DNA from: Stromatinia cepivora
Lineage: Eukaryota > Ascomycota > Leotiomycetes > Helotiales > Sclerotiniaceae
NCBI GenBank assembly: GCA_014898415.1
Contig: RCTD01000009.1
Coordinates: forward strand, 930,001-994,000
Direction of reading: 5' to 3'
Length of the DNA: 64,000 bases
Below are positions 23,650 through 34,425 of the stretch, piece after piece (the first letter of the stretch is position 1; each line of letters opens with the position of its first letter). The translations under genes and the position numbers were made by a program. The notes beneath the pieces are model-generated. The model worked only from the letters and a program-made list of their open reading frames with translations. It made no database searches and was not told the origin of the DNA.

Positions 23650-24811
23650 TTTTGGCTTTGGTTGGGTTGGGATGGGATAGAGTGAGTAGGTGCTGTGTTA
23701 TGCAAGTGATTGAGGGAACTGTGAACTTGGAGGATATTCTGGAGAGAAATGAATGAAGTTTCTATGGTCTATATATTTCTCTGTGAGTGATTATAGGCGG
23801 AGTCGAGAATCCTTCATTGATTCACTTATCTCGGACTTAATGCACGTTTTGTTGATTGCATTCTTACACTAGATGATCAATCATTCGTGGCTCATCGACC
23901 GATCAAATCAAACAAACTATTCGTACAATATACCAAATATGAGCAAAGACTTCGGAATGGTTTTCAAACCTGATAGCTGACACAACACAGATGCATAACA
24001 AAATCTGTATTAGCTCGAATGTGGAGAAGACTAAAATCGGCATTAATGTATGATTAAATGATCAAATAAGGGAGTCTGTTTAGGGCTGATTTTGATTAGT
24101 GAGAATGATCGTTTGCCTGATGTTGACAAATGTGTATATCCGATTTTTGAATGCTGAGTGGATAAGGATTGGTGGGTATCAATAGACGAAATAAATTGTA
24201 AGGTCTATTCATGTGTACCAAAGTTGAAATAAACCAAATAACACTCCTCATTATCCAAACACAAAATTGATAATCGAATAATTTCTCAAGCTCAGATGCA
24301 GAGAACTTCTCTTGGGACAGAGTAGATATGTTTTGGAGTGCAAGCGATTCATTTCGTATATCTCCCCTAATACCGGAAGTGTTTAATATATCTTCAAGGT
24401 ATTCACTCAAACAAATATTGGTACTGGATATATGAAGAGAAATCATTCTCAAATGGAATGTCTGGATTTTCAATTCTCATTCAATCTTCTATATAAGGTC
24501 ATGGATGGTCTTTGATATTGAACTGCCTCTTTATTCTTTCGATTCCGGGTATCTATCTATCTTCTCCATGCTATTTTCCTGATAGATATTTTTCTCTTTC
24601 TTCTTTCTTCTTTGGGCAAACAAGCATACAAACAGCAAAGAAATCTCCCACCGGACCCTTGTCCTTGTGTTTGTTTGCTTAAGTTAGTGTGGGGAAGGGA
24701 AGACGTTTTCCTCTTATTCTCATATAAATCCTGGATTACCAGATTTTCAATCACGAACTTCATCGTTCATGATTTTTATAATCCATCAAATACAGTAAAA
24801 ATCATAGAAAT
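23650..24811. other. intergenic region
   Basis: Between the isochorismatase relic and the DUF6604 gene. A 125-codon minus-strand frame at 24096-24473 has no recognisable domain and was not called. The promoter of the DUF6604 gene should lie at the right end. Confidence 0.45.
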
Positions 24812-27650
24812 ATGTTAGCTGATAATCTCGGCAGCTCGTACTTGAGCTACAAGGAGGACACCTCAGTGTTTACTACTTGTATGTATCCTGGCTGATGAGC
24901 AATGGTTGTATCTAGGCTAAATCCTTCATAGGGTTATCGAAGGCAGCAATAGCTTGTGGCTACAAGACCCCGAAGAAAGAGGCCACACCTGTTGAGACTC
25001 CTTCGTTGCCAAATACTACTTACTCCAAACAAACAGCCGCGACTGAAAGGAAAAGCAAGGAAACTCGCTAAGGAATCCGTCGTGAAGCTGAAAGTCTAAG
25101 AAAATATACCTCCATCGAAGATTCTGAAGACTAAATACACTATCACGACGAAAGACGTGATCGAACAGGCTCAAGCCATCGCTGGTAGAGTTGAGCTACC
25201 TCAAACTGTGCGTAAAGTCCTCAAGCGAGCGATCCACGCTCGACAACGTTGTGCAGATTGGTTCCAAATATCTAAGGTCGAGAATCAATACTCAAATGAA
25301 GGCCACCAACACTTCATTACAATTTTGGAACAGACTTTGAGCATTCTAGATCGGCAAAAAAACAAGAACAGTTCTTCAAACAACGCGGATAACAATCTTA
25401 CAACCAAGAGTACCAGTAAGACAAGTGATGCGGAATCCTCCTGGGTAGAGATCACCAATCGTTTTCAAAAGCTCAGTACTGAAGATGTCTTGGATGCCGA
25501 TGGCAAGGATGATGGCTCCGAGGTCACAGTCGACATGTCAACCACTTACGAACTGGAGGATGAATCCATCGAGATGAGAATGAGCCTTATGATCTTTCAT
25601 TTCTTCGAGGATCTACATCGCATTCAAGACTTCTTGCACGGTATATGGAAGAGCTATAAGAATGGAAAGTTGGACCTTGTTAGCGCTAGTCTCATTACCA
25701 ACTTGGCGTTTGAGGTTGTTCGTCGCAACGAGGAAGAAATCCTGGCCACGGCACCGAAACTTTTCTCAAAGAAGCGTTCTTATGATACGATTGCCATTGT
25801 TATATTCTATGCCAACGCTTTCAGTCATGGTCAAGACCCAGAACAGACCATAGCAACCAACAAAATGCTGCGACCAACGCCCTTTGATGACTTCATATAT
25901 CTTTCTACTTCTCGCACTTTAATGAAATATGAGTTCTTGAGTAAAATGGCACCAGACTCTCCTGGTTACGCGATTCCTTCCTTCCCACTTCGTGCTGGCT
26001 ATAGTTCGTGCCCGGAAATACTGGGAACGCCTTATATGAATAAAAAGGAGGAAGAAGATGCTTTGTTATCACAACTCATCATTGATCTTGATCTGTTTGA
26101 TCTGCATAACAAAACACTGAAAGACAATGGACTAGGCCAATATGCCCCTCCCGCTGAAGATGCATTAAGTGCTGGCTTGCGCAAGTTAAGAATGGAAGGA
26201 ATCATCAGCGTTAGTCTCGTCTTTGCCTCACGAATATTCCTCGATCTTTACGACATACTTGGCAGTAAGATCAACATGGGCCGCCGAGATTTAGACTCCA
26301 CGGGCAACTGGATTGGGAAGGTTTTGGAAGCCACGGGTATTTTTTCAGGAGCAGGGGAGGCTTACTTGTGGCTTCCTAAAGACATCACTCTTGTCAAGCA
26401 AATTGCGGAGATCAATTTCAGGTGGATCGACAAATTGAAGTTCGCGATGATGAAGGATATGTTTATTAAACAGCAAGGTTGCTTTGAGCCTAACTGGGGC
26501 AATACAGGCCCTCCTGCACCCATGAATGCTGTCATAGAAGGTCCAGTCAACCGCTCAAAACCTACAGCAGTTGGAACCCCTTCGAGGCAGTCTCACTCAC
26601 AACTCGATTCAAATAAGGTTAAGCAAGCAAACTTGCGAGGCGTAAAATTCCCAGAGAAACCAAGGCTGACGAATATGTCAATGGCTACCATGCGAGTTCC
26701 GGAGAGTGCCGTTCGTCCAGATGGCAGTTATTGATCCTACCTGACAAGAAAAGCTGATGGCACATGCTCGAGCCGAATCGGGAATTGATGATGAACCATG
26801 CGATCCACAGCACGGAGAAAATGCTAGGAAACTTGATCTCCGAATGATCAGGCCTCACAAAGATATGGACTTCATTTTCACACATAATCCTGTTTACTGT
26901 GGAATGGTGGCTCTTCGGTTGATCACTGCGACTGAACAAGCTGGTATTACCCATTGCTGTTACCATACAGTTACCACTTTATTAGCATACCTATATGCGG
27001 AATGCAGAAGAACCAAGCTTCTTGACATCAAATGGCCTGCTATGGAACAGATGATAGAATTACACATGGAAGAAATGTTTTCAGGTAGTCTGCCTCAATC
27101 TGCCACTGAGGGATATATTCGCTTTACAAAACATATGGGCATCTCCAAGACGAAAATGTCCCACTATCAACGTGGCCTTCCGTACAAAGAACCACAATAT
27201 GGCACCAACGCTGTTACTACATCTACTCGCGCATTTCTCAACCATCAAGCAACTTTTAGTGATGCCACCAATAATCTTCAACGCCTAGTTCAAAGCCACC
27301 GAATTCTCACAAATAACGAAACGAAACACCAACGCCGAAACGCGAGACGACAACTCGCGCCGTTGCAATTTCTTTCTACCCTGCAAGAGTTTCTCCCCGC
27401 AGAGCTCGCTAAAGTGCAATTCGATTACATATCATTGACCCTGGCATGTCACGGATTGATGAAGAAGTTCCGTGTTCAAATCAAGCAGCAGTTAGGGATA
27501 GATCATCCTCTGATTCCATACGAAGACAGCATTGAGCCATCATATCCATTTACAGTAATGGACATTCTTCATGAAGGAAGGAATGGAGGAGAAAGTCCTC
27601 AGTTGAAGGTTGTGGCTAGAGTTTTGAAGAATTATTTGCCGAGCTTGTAG
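24812..27650 (+). CDS. DUF6604-domain fungal protein
   Basis: Large fungal protein with an N-terminal DUF6604-type domain; biochemical role unknown. Proposed exons: 24812-24878, 24932-24990, 25037-25078, 25130-26710 and 26754-27650, in frame throughout, about 881 residues. The start is LADNLGSSYLSYKEDTSVF; intron 1 (53 nt, GTATGT) rebuilds TTWLSKAAIACGYKTPKK. RLKGKARKLAKES and KYTITTKDVIEQAQAI then follow in another frame, with a TAA at 25097-25099 between them. Introns of 46 and 51 nt reconcile both; a 43-nt intron at 26711-26753 (GTTCGT donor) removes the stop at 26732. These donors are weak, so the alternative is a recently damaged gene. The two long exons are well conserved and compositionally normal. 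The C-terminal half (NPVYCGMVALRLITATEQAG) is helical. Confidence 0.65.
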
Positions 27651-29102
27651 TGGCCCTGATAGGAGAAATGATAGGATGAATGACGTTAATGCTGGTGGTG
27701 TCCTGTGTGAGCATTAGATGATATGAAATGAGTTCTGGCGAACAGTTTATGGTCATACAAGGAAGGTCTGGGAAATCAAAATGCTCCATCAGAGCAGTGA
27801 AGAAGCCTCTATGTGATGTATGTAATGGTAAGTTCTAATAGACACTCAAGATAAATAATCTAATCCAAGTCTCGAGTAATGTGCAGCACATAGAGCATAT
27901 TCATCACGGGAAACTAGTTTCTTCCCGTCACAAGAATGGCTGATAATTTCTGCCGTGTTTTAAGCTCAAGTTTCACGTTTTGCTTGCTCATTAAGTAATG
28001 TTTTCGGGGTTTCCATACAAAAAACTGTATGCTATGTCAAGTTTCAAGCGAATACTAAGTAGGTGTTAGCTCATCACCGAGGTATCTGGCACAGTATTCT
28101 CCCCTCAGATTATATCTAGACCCTAGCTCTGGATTTTTACGTGTCTAGACTTTCACTGGTAGGGCTTTTGCCCTGTCAGAATTAGCGATAGTTCAACGGC
28201 TGCAGGTACAGTTGCCCGGCTCTAGAAAGGCCAATCTATTGAATTGCATCTGATGTTAGAGTCTTTTTTTGACATTTAGCACGTTGTTCTACTTTCAAAC
28301 CTACAGTATCACAAGACTATCTTAAGATAACGCACCAGTTACGGAGGATCATTATGTTTTCAAAACATTCTGGCAAGAAAAGGCCTTGGTCCTCGGAAAA
28401 AGTGATCCCATCCAACCTATTATATTCATATCTACAGGCAATAAGCCCCGATGCTTGTTTGAGGGTCTTCAAACAGTAGTGCGTGCACATGCATGAGACT
28501 CTTGTTCAAAGGGACGATTAATCTCATTATTTGCAAATTTCTCGATTCACATGATAAGCAAGATGTACAGGTGGCAGGCTCAGCTCTTTTCTGATACGAA
28601 TACTGGACAGTTGTTGATGGAGATGGAGTTCGGGGGTCAGAATCTACAGCGAAACCATGTTTTATATCCTATTCTCTCAATGTTGCTCCGATAATCAAGA
28701 CCCCCTTCACCGAAACATAAGAGTTAGCGAAATGCAGATGCCCTGGTTTTACCATTAACTAAGAGCATATCCATCTATTTCATATCATCACATTCGTTCA
28801 AAATAAAGAACGAAAAAAATCTTTATTTGTTTTCACTGTATCTAATTTGAGAAATTGTTGGACAATATACATATACACAATAGCATATTGACTAAATATC
28901 ACTTCTACAGCATTCTCCAAATCTCCATCCTGTTGCTCGAAGCTTTTATATCCTTCATTAGATCTCATTCTTCCTCACCAAAACTTTCTTTTCATCGAAA
29001 ATCCATACTCAACTCTTCACAACACCACCTACCCCCTCAATATATCGAAAACAAAATCACCCAGTCGCCCCCAGAAACCTCACATACCCTACCGTGTCCA
29101 AG
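27651..29102. other. intergenic region, left of the MITE
   Basis: AT-rich non-coding DNA. A 93-codon frame at 28855-29133 runs into the transposable element and shows no domain. Nothing else supportable. Confidence 0.45.
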
Positions 29103-29593
29103 TAGGCTGCGCAAAAATTATCTGTACCCATAGGTTATCCGCGGATAATCCGCCCCATGAATATCTATCAAAGGTCCTACCCGCCCTGCGGATTACCCAT
29201 TCAGATTTAAAATTACCCGTCTTGTCACAGATAATCCACGGATTATCTATAGATAACCCATCTACCCATAGGTATATAGATTATTTACAAATAATCTATA
29301 GATTATCCATGGATTATCCACTTTTCGCTTAAATTTGAAGCTATTCTCAAATCATTTTATAGCCCAAAAGTGATCCAAGCTTAGATTTATACTAATTTTT
29401 ATACTAATTATAAAATTATATTAGTTTTATGAAATATTATACAATATACAGGTAAATGAATACCCGTGAATAATCTGTATCCGTCTTATGGATTATCCAT
29501 CCCAAATTTTGAATTACCCATTCCGCCACAGATAATCCGCGGGTTACCCATCGAGGTCATTACCCGCCCCATGAGTACCCGTTGCGCAGTCTA
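29103..29593. mobile_element. hAT-type MITE (non-autonomous DNA transposon)
   Basis: A 491-bp element bounded by 12-bp terminal inverted repeats, TAGGCTGCGCAA at the left and the complement of TAGACTGCGCAA at the right, one mismatch. It is flanked on both sides by the identical eight bases TGTCCAAG (29095-29102 and 29594-29601), an 8-bp target-site duplication diagnostic of hAT-superfamily insertion. The interior is full of short palindromic variants of GGATAATCC, GGATTATCC and TACCCGC/TACCCAT, densest in the outer 150 bp at each end, like subterminal transposase-binding repeats. No coding capacity. An autonomous partner must supply transposase and is not in the window. Confidence 0.9.
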
Positions 29594-29601
29594 TGTCCAA
29601 G

Positions 29602-30527
29602 AGTCTGCAACCCAAATCTCAACCTCATTCCCGAATTCGCGGTTGCGATCGTAGGTGTTGTCACAATTGCCTTCCCGATGAACCTGAGGATGAACCTGTG
29701 TAGGTGGTGGGACTAAGTGTTACTGTAGCTGAGAAAGTCTGAGTTGAGGGGCCTGTATACAGAGCCGCAGTGTTGGGTTTGAGCGACAAATGAATAGGGG
29801 AAAATAAAAGGAGACACTCTTTTGATGGATGAAATGAACGATAATCTATCAGTGCTATCTATAAGCAAGCAGTAACAATGCTATAGTATGTTATCTTAAG
29901 TTTTTTCTCTTTTTTTCTTTACCGCTGGTGTTGTTTCGAAGTACATGACATTGGTATGCTTTATGTGCAAGGATTTATTTTCACTCTAGTATCACGAAGC
30001 TAATCATTAGACTTATTTGCATTCAAGTATTTTTTGAAGATTTAATTGCACGAGAGAAATTTCACAGGAAGGAGAAGAAATTGCAAGGAACTCCATTCAT
30101 TAAAATCCGAACCTCAAATCCGAGAACCGCAAGCGCTTCCGGAATTGGATTCATTAGATGGCCCAGTATGTACAATGCATCCAGTCATTAAGCCATTCAG
30201 CTCTTAACAATTTATGACTTTCCCACCAGCCCATCTGTACCAGCTCAGCCCATCCGACCCTCACTGAATGTTCTCCTTAAAATCAATAAGCCTTCCCATG
30301 GCGCACCATAACACGAAATACATAGATGAAAACCCAAATTGCAGAAACGTTAAACCCCACGCTACCATAATGCCTGTATACCCAGGATCGAATCGTTGGA
30401 AATGCCTTCGAATACAGAAGCATTGAACGGGAATCCGAAGGACAGGATCGACATCATTAAACTATCAGACTCATTAGTAAAAGAATCTAAATATAACATA
30501 GCAAATAGAATGGATTGACTTACTTGT
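29602..30527. other. intergenic region
   Basis: Between the MITE and the 3' end of the heptad-repeat membrane protein. AT-rich with poly-T tracts. No supportable gene; a possible alternative terminal exon of the neighbour could lie at about 30360-30480. Confidence 0.4.
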
Positions 30528-31400
30528 TCATTGGACTCTAGCCATGTTTGTTTGGACTCCAGCCGCGTCTGCTTGGACCCTAGCCGCATCTATTTGAACT
30601 CCAGCCGCGTTTGTTTGAACTCCAGCCGCGTCTGCTTGGACCCTAGCCGCATCTATTTGAACTCCAGCCGCGTTTGTTTGAACTCCAGCCGCGTCTGTTT
30701 GGATCCCAGCCGCATCTGTTTGGACTCCAGCCACGTCTGTTTGGACTCCAGCTACATCTTTTTGGACTCTAGCCATGTTTGTTTGGACTCCAGCCGCGTT
30801 TGTTTGGACTTTAGCCATCTCTGTTGGTCGTTCCTCCGTTCTCTTTAGTGTAAGCCAAACCGTGATGATTCCGAATGGCAAAAATACCATTAAAGCAAGA
30901 ACAAATTGTTGATTTGGTCCCAGACCTGAAGTTTGAGAATAATGCAAGATGAGTAAGCCGAGAGGTCCTACAACTACCAAAGGTTGGAGGAAGTTGAAGA
31001 AAAGCTTAAAAAGTTCGACGACAGATTTAATGATGAGGTAGAGAAGGGCAAAGACTAAGGCAACAAGGGCAAAGACTAAGGCAACAACCAAAACGGATGA
31101 AATAAATTCTGGGCGTATTCCCGCATTTTTCATCGATTGATAGATAGCTTTTGCCTGATCGATACATTGCGGAGCGGATGTGAGAAGCTGATTCATGGTG
31201 TCGAGATTCATGGTGATGGTAATAAGAATTATGATGGTAAGTAATGGGATAGCTTTGCAATGATTTTTGGTTCTTGGTTTGCTGTTGGTTCCTAAAGTGT
31301 TGTAGGTTCTTGAAATGATTTTGTAGGCAAAGAATAAAAGTAAAAGTAGAAAGCATTTTGGTGCGAACACATACAGCCACTGTATATTGCTTGGGGCCAT
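30528..31400 (-). CDS. membrane protein with C-terminal heptad-repeat tail
   Basis: Unrecognised 290-residue protein. From ATG 31400 (an alternative start is Met64, 31211) it has hydrophobic segments at about residues 12-28, 50-63, 100-130, 140-160 and 168-186, so likely 3-5 membrane passes. A 21-bp tandem duplication also occurs inside the membrane part, giving VALVFALVALVFAL. From about residue 190 to the end the chain is 14 near-identical heptads of the type AGVQTDA, with variants ARVQADA and AGVQIDA. They are alanine-, valine- and glutamine-rich with a period of exactly seven, so a coiled coil or amphipathic helix is likely. The stop follows directly after the last repeat; a GTAAGT just past it leaves room for an extended splice form. 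The function is unknown. The intact frame through a minisatellite argues that it is translated. Confidence 0.6.
   Translation of the reverse strand: MAPSNIQWLYVFAPKCFLLLLLFFAYKIISRTYNTLGTNSKPRTKNHCKAIPLLTIIILITITMNLDTMNQLLTSAPQCIDQAKAIYQSMKNAGIRPEFISSVLVVALVFALVALVFALLYLIIKSVVELFKLFFNFLQPLVVVGPLGLLILHYSQTSGLGPNQQFVLALMVFLPFGIITVWLTLKRTEERPTEMAKVQTNAAGVQTNMARVQKDVAGVQTDVAGVQTDAAGIQTDAAGVQTNAAGVQIDAARVQADAAGVQTNAAGVQIDAARVQADAAGVQTNMARVQ
30531..30829 (-). repeat. 21-bp coding minisatellite, 14 units
   Basis: Fourteen 21-base units encoding the heptads of the membrane protein. Three adjacent units form a 63-bp block that is duplicated exactly (about 30572-30634 and 30635-30697), showing recent unequal exchange or slippage. 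Units differ by few substitutions and none breaks the frame. Confidence 0.92.
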
Positions 31401-32915
31401 GTTGTATGGCTGCTTTAACGTATCGTTATTTTAATGTATGGTTGCTTTAATGGGACTAGTTATCGAGTATGGTTGCTTTAACGGGACTAGTTAGTTGTTG
31501 ATCTTGTAAATGTTCGAAAGGTTGTTTATTTTACATTGTAAGAGTTGAATCGAATTCAGCTTTATAATTTTTTGACAGTTGTAGTATTAACTACCCAGAA
31601 ACAATACAGTTTACCGAAGGATACTTAGGGGTCTCGGTAAAATAGTTATTGCCTCAGACATATGTCTAATCCAACAACATCTAGGAACTAGATACATATC
31701 ATATAGTACAGTGATTCTACATTATTTTTCTTTGTTTCCTTTGGCTAATCCTTTTTTTTAAAAAGATTTGTATTCAACATGGAGCTAAAACAAAGAAGAT
31801 TGACTTCCTAAACCTAACCGTGAGGTACTTTCTCACCCGTATATCATGACTAAAATCAGGTCATGGTATATGGATTTTGTTTGCGGACAACTACAGCCAC
31901 TTTAACCGTAGAGCAGCCCGAAATTGTTACAAAAGTGGACTCCCAAAACCGTACGGAAAGGTATGATATGTGAACAAAATGACGGCCTGGCAATAGTACA
32001 CGGTGTGATTCCTATACCCCCCACTATAGTGAGGCGTATAGCATTTTGAATACGCATTGGAGTGCGTAATGTTAAATTCTATACCACTGACAATATTAAG
32101 TGTAATCTAGAATATTGCATATCAAAGCTCTTTCTGCGAGAGACGAATGAAGAAATGGAATCATAAAGTAGGGAAGATGGGGTGGATAAAGGAAATTGTT
32201 AGAGGTAGGGCGGGGAAGAGGGATAGAGGGGAGATGAGATGGGAGATGTGGGTTGGGAAGAGATTCTATAGGAAGCGTGCAAGTCTCTCATCACTAGTCT
32301 AATCGATCGCACCCACTCAGAGAGTAACTCTGAAATTGTCAAAAGACTTGCAATTCCCGGACAGCATTTACCCAGCCAGTCGTCATCAAAAGGTGGCAAA
32401 GCGCCGGCAAATTCATTCTGTTCCAGCCATTTACTAGGGTACTAACCCAGACGATGTTCCGATTTGGCTTTGAATGTTGAATGTTGAATTTCGGATGCTG
32501 GACAAGGCTTGAAATGGCAGAAGTCATGTTCCCGAAGACCCGCTTTGTATGCAGTGGGAGGCTGCCCTATCTCCTTGGCCATCACCTTGGCAATAGCTTA
32601 GATACAAACTTGTACGCCTTAAGGGATATTTGGCGAGTTGTAGTTCTGGACTCGACTCACTGCACATCCCTCGATTTTCACCTACGTTTTTTAAAATCTC
32701 ATAATAAATTAACACCACAATTATCTTCTAATTAAAATCTAAGTATATATTGATGAGTAGTAGTAGCCAGTCCCTTGACTCCAATCACATCCTCTAATTA
32801 GCATGTTAGTCTTTTGATGTATGGCCTGAATTTCTCGGTAAAGTGTGTAGTTAGAAGATTCTAGAACTCTTACTAGGAAGACATTGTTGTCCTGCTTTGA
32901 TCCATATTTCTGTAT
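31401..32915. other. intergenic region
   Basis: Upstream of the heptad-repeat gene. Near 31437-31490 the phrase TATGGTTGCTTTAACGGGAC recurs in degenerate form. No supportable gene; short frames at 32199-32735 on both strands overlap one another and look like chance. Confidence 0.4.
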
Positions 32916-34124
32916 TTATGGAGTCATTGTGGTTATGGCCTTAGGGGCCGTCGATCCAATAAATTGGCATTCTCGAGTGGCACATGCCTCCAGGCACCCT
33001 TGCTTGGTGCATCTCCAGATAGTTGCTCCTTTCCGCAGCCGATCAAGCACCAGGACAGTAAGCCTTTCTGTAAAGCTCAGGCGCGTTTGCTGAGACAGTC
33101 TGCGTGTGCAGATCGACTGATATTTCTTTTCATAAAAGGGATAGTAACCTTTGACCGAGAACAATTGCTGTCGGCAAACATTGGTACTTTCGAAGATCCC
33201 AGAAGCAGTGGCTTTGGCTGTTTCTGCTGCAATTCTCAAAGAAGCGCCTTCATAGACCTTGGCCATCTTTAATGACTCCACGACCCAATCTACCAGGGAA
33301 TCCTGTACGTTAAAGAGTACATCCAAAAAAGATCGATAACGTATTGGACGAGTTAAAATGACCCTATCCTTCATAGTATGAAGAAGTGCGGACATGAATA
33401 TCTTGTTGTAATACCGCGCTAGATTTTGCGTAGTTGTGTTCGATGTAGAAGAAGAGCCCCAGCAATAACTCAAGGCAACTCAGCTACCATTTCTTTCATT
33501 GGTATTTAACAAAAATGAATCACCATCTTCAGGGTGAACATCTATAACCCTGCTTGGTGGCTATTGGCCAACCTTGCCTCGATCTTGCCATTCTTTGTGC
33601 CGCGAAAAACATTGCTGTAACTAGCTGGATATGATATCCAAACTCTCATGTGATGAAACACTTGCCAATATAGGCCTGAAAAATACATGGCTCTCGGCCA
33701 GTGGATCATGTTGGCAGATATACCTTAGCCTTGATGTCTTTAACACATGGCACCTTAGCAAACTCTAACCCTTTAAAGAATAAATGCCTAAAGAATACTC
33801 CTTCCCCCTTCCCCCATCTCGCCGCCACGTTAATTCGTAGATGCCTGAATATTTAGTGCGGCAGTTTACAGACCATAAATCCTGGCACCGGGCACCCTTA
33901 TTTTCAAAGAACTTGAGTACAAGGTCGCAAAGACTACATCCACTATCAGCTGAATTATATACATGTATCTCCACTTCTCGGCATAACTCGCAAAGGAATG
34001 GTCCATTCATTATTACAGGCGTTGGCGCCTCCACCTTTGGAAAACAAGGCCATTGGACTGTACCGACAAAAAAATCGGTGACCCTAGAACTGGGTGACGG
34101 AACTGAATCTGAAGATACAATCAC
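32916..34124 (-). pseudogene. degenerate HET-domain (heterokaryon incompatibility) gene
   Basis: Decayed minus-strand gene of the HET family, whose intact members trigger non-self recognition and cell death in fungi. The N-terminal part survives at 34018-33765: LCELCREVEIHV and SADSGCSLCDLVLKFFEN, the cysteine-bearing leader typical of these proteins. After a stop, about 290 bases carry no recoverable frame. The HET core resumes at 33473 with LSYCWGSSS, then RSFLDVLFNVQDSLVDW where intact members read close to WIDALCIIQDS, and ESLKMAKVYEGASLRIAAET. A further shifted piece gives FTERL and WRCTKQGCLEACATREC. The region between Ser/Thr-rich and core parts is lost and the WID motif is altered, so it is not functional. 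Confidence 0.72.
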
Positions 34125-34425
34125 AGTGTCTGAGATTTTGTCTCAATGATTTTCTGGTCCGTGGTCTATTAACTGTGAAATGGATTTGTCGTTTCTGGGT
34201 TGCGTCGCGGGGATGATAACAGTAATCGAGCCAGAAGCCGCGAAGATCTTGTGAGACATAGGTTGTTTTATAAGAAGGATGTCATAAATCTTGGAATCAT
34301 TAAAGAAAGTGAGTAGAAAAATGTAAAAGAACGGATGATTGTCTCTTCAAGATGATTTGATGAAAATAATCATCGATTTGAGGTGTTGTATTTTCGTATG
34401 TAATAACAATGGGGTGAACCACCAC
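34125..34425. other. intergenic region
   Basis: Upstream of the HET relic and downstream of DBP7, both on the minus strand. AT-rich; nothing further seen. Confidence 0.45.

Noticed and set aside
24096..24473. A 125-codon minus-strand open frame
   Set aside because: No domain, no splice context and a composition like the AT-rich surroundings.
24991..25129. Calling the DUF6604 locus a definite pseudogene
   Set aside because: Three frame-consistent introns, though weak, remove every lesion, so it was kept as a CDS with reduced confidence.
30531..30829. Regular direct repeats, CRISPR-like at first sight
   Set aside because: The 21-bp units have no spacers and are in frame inside a coding region of a eukaryote.
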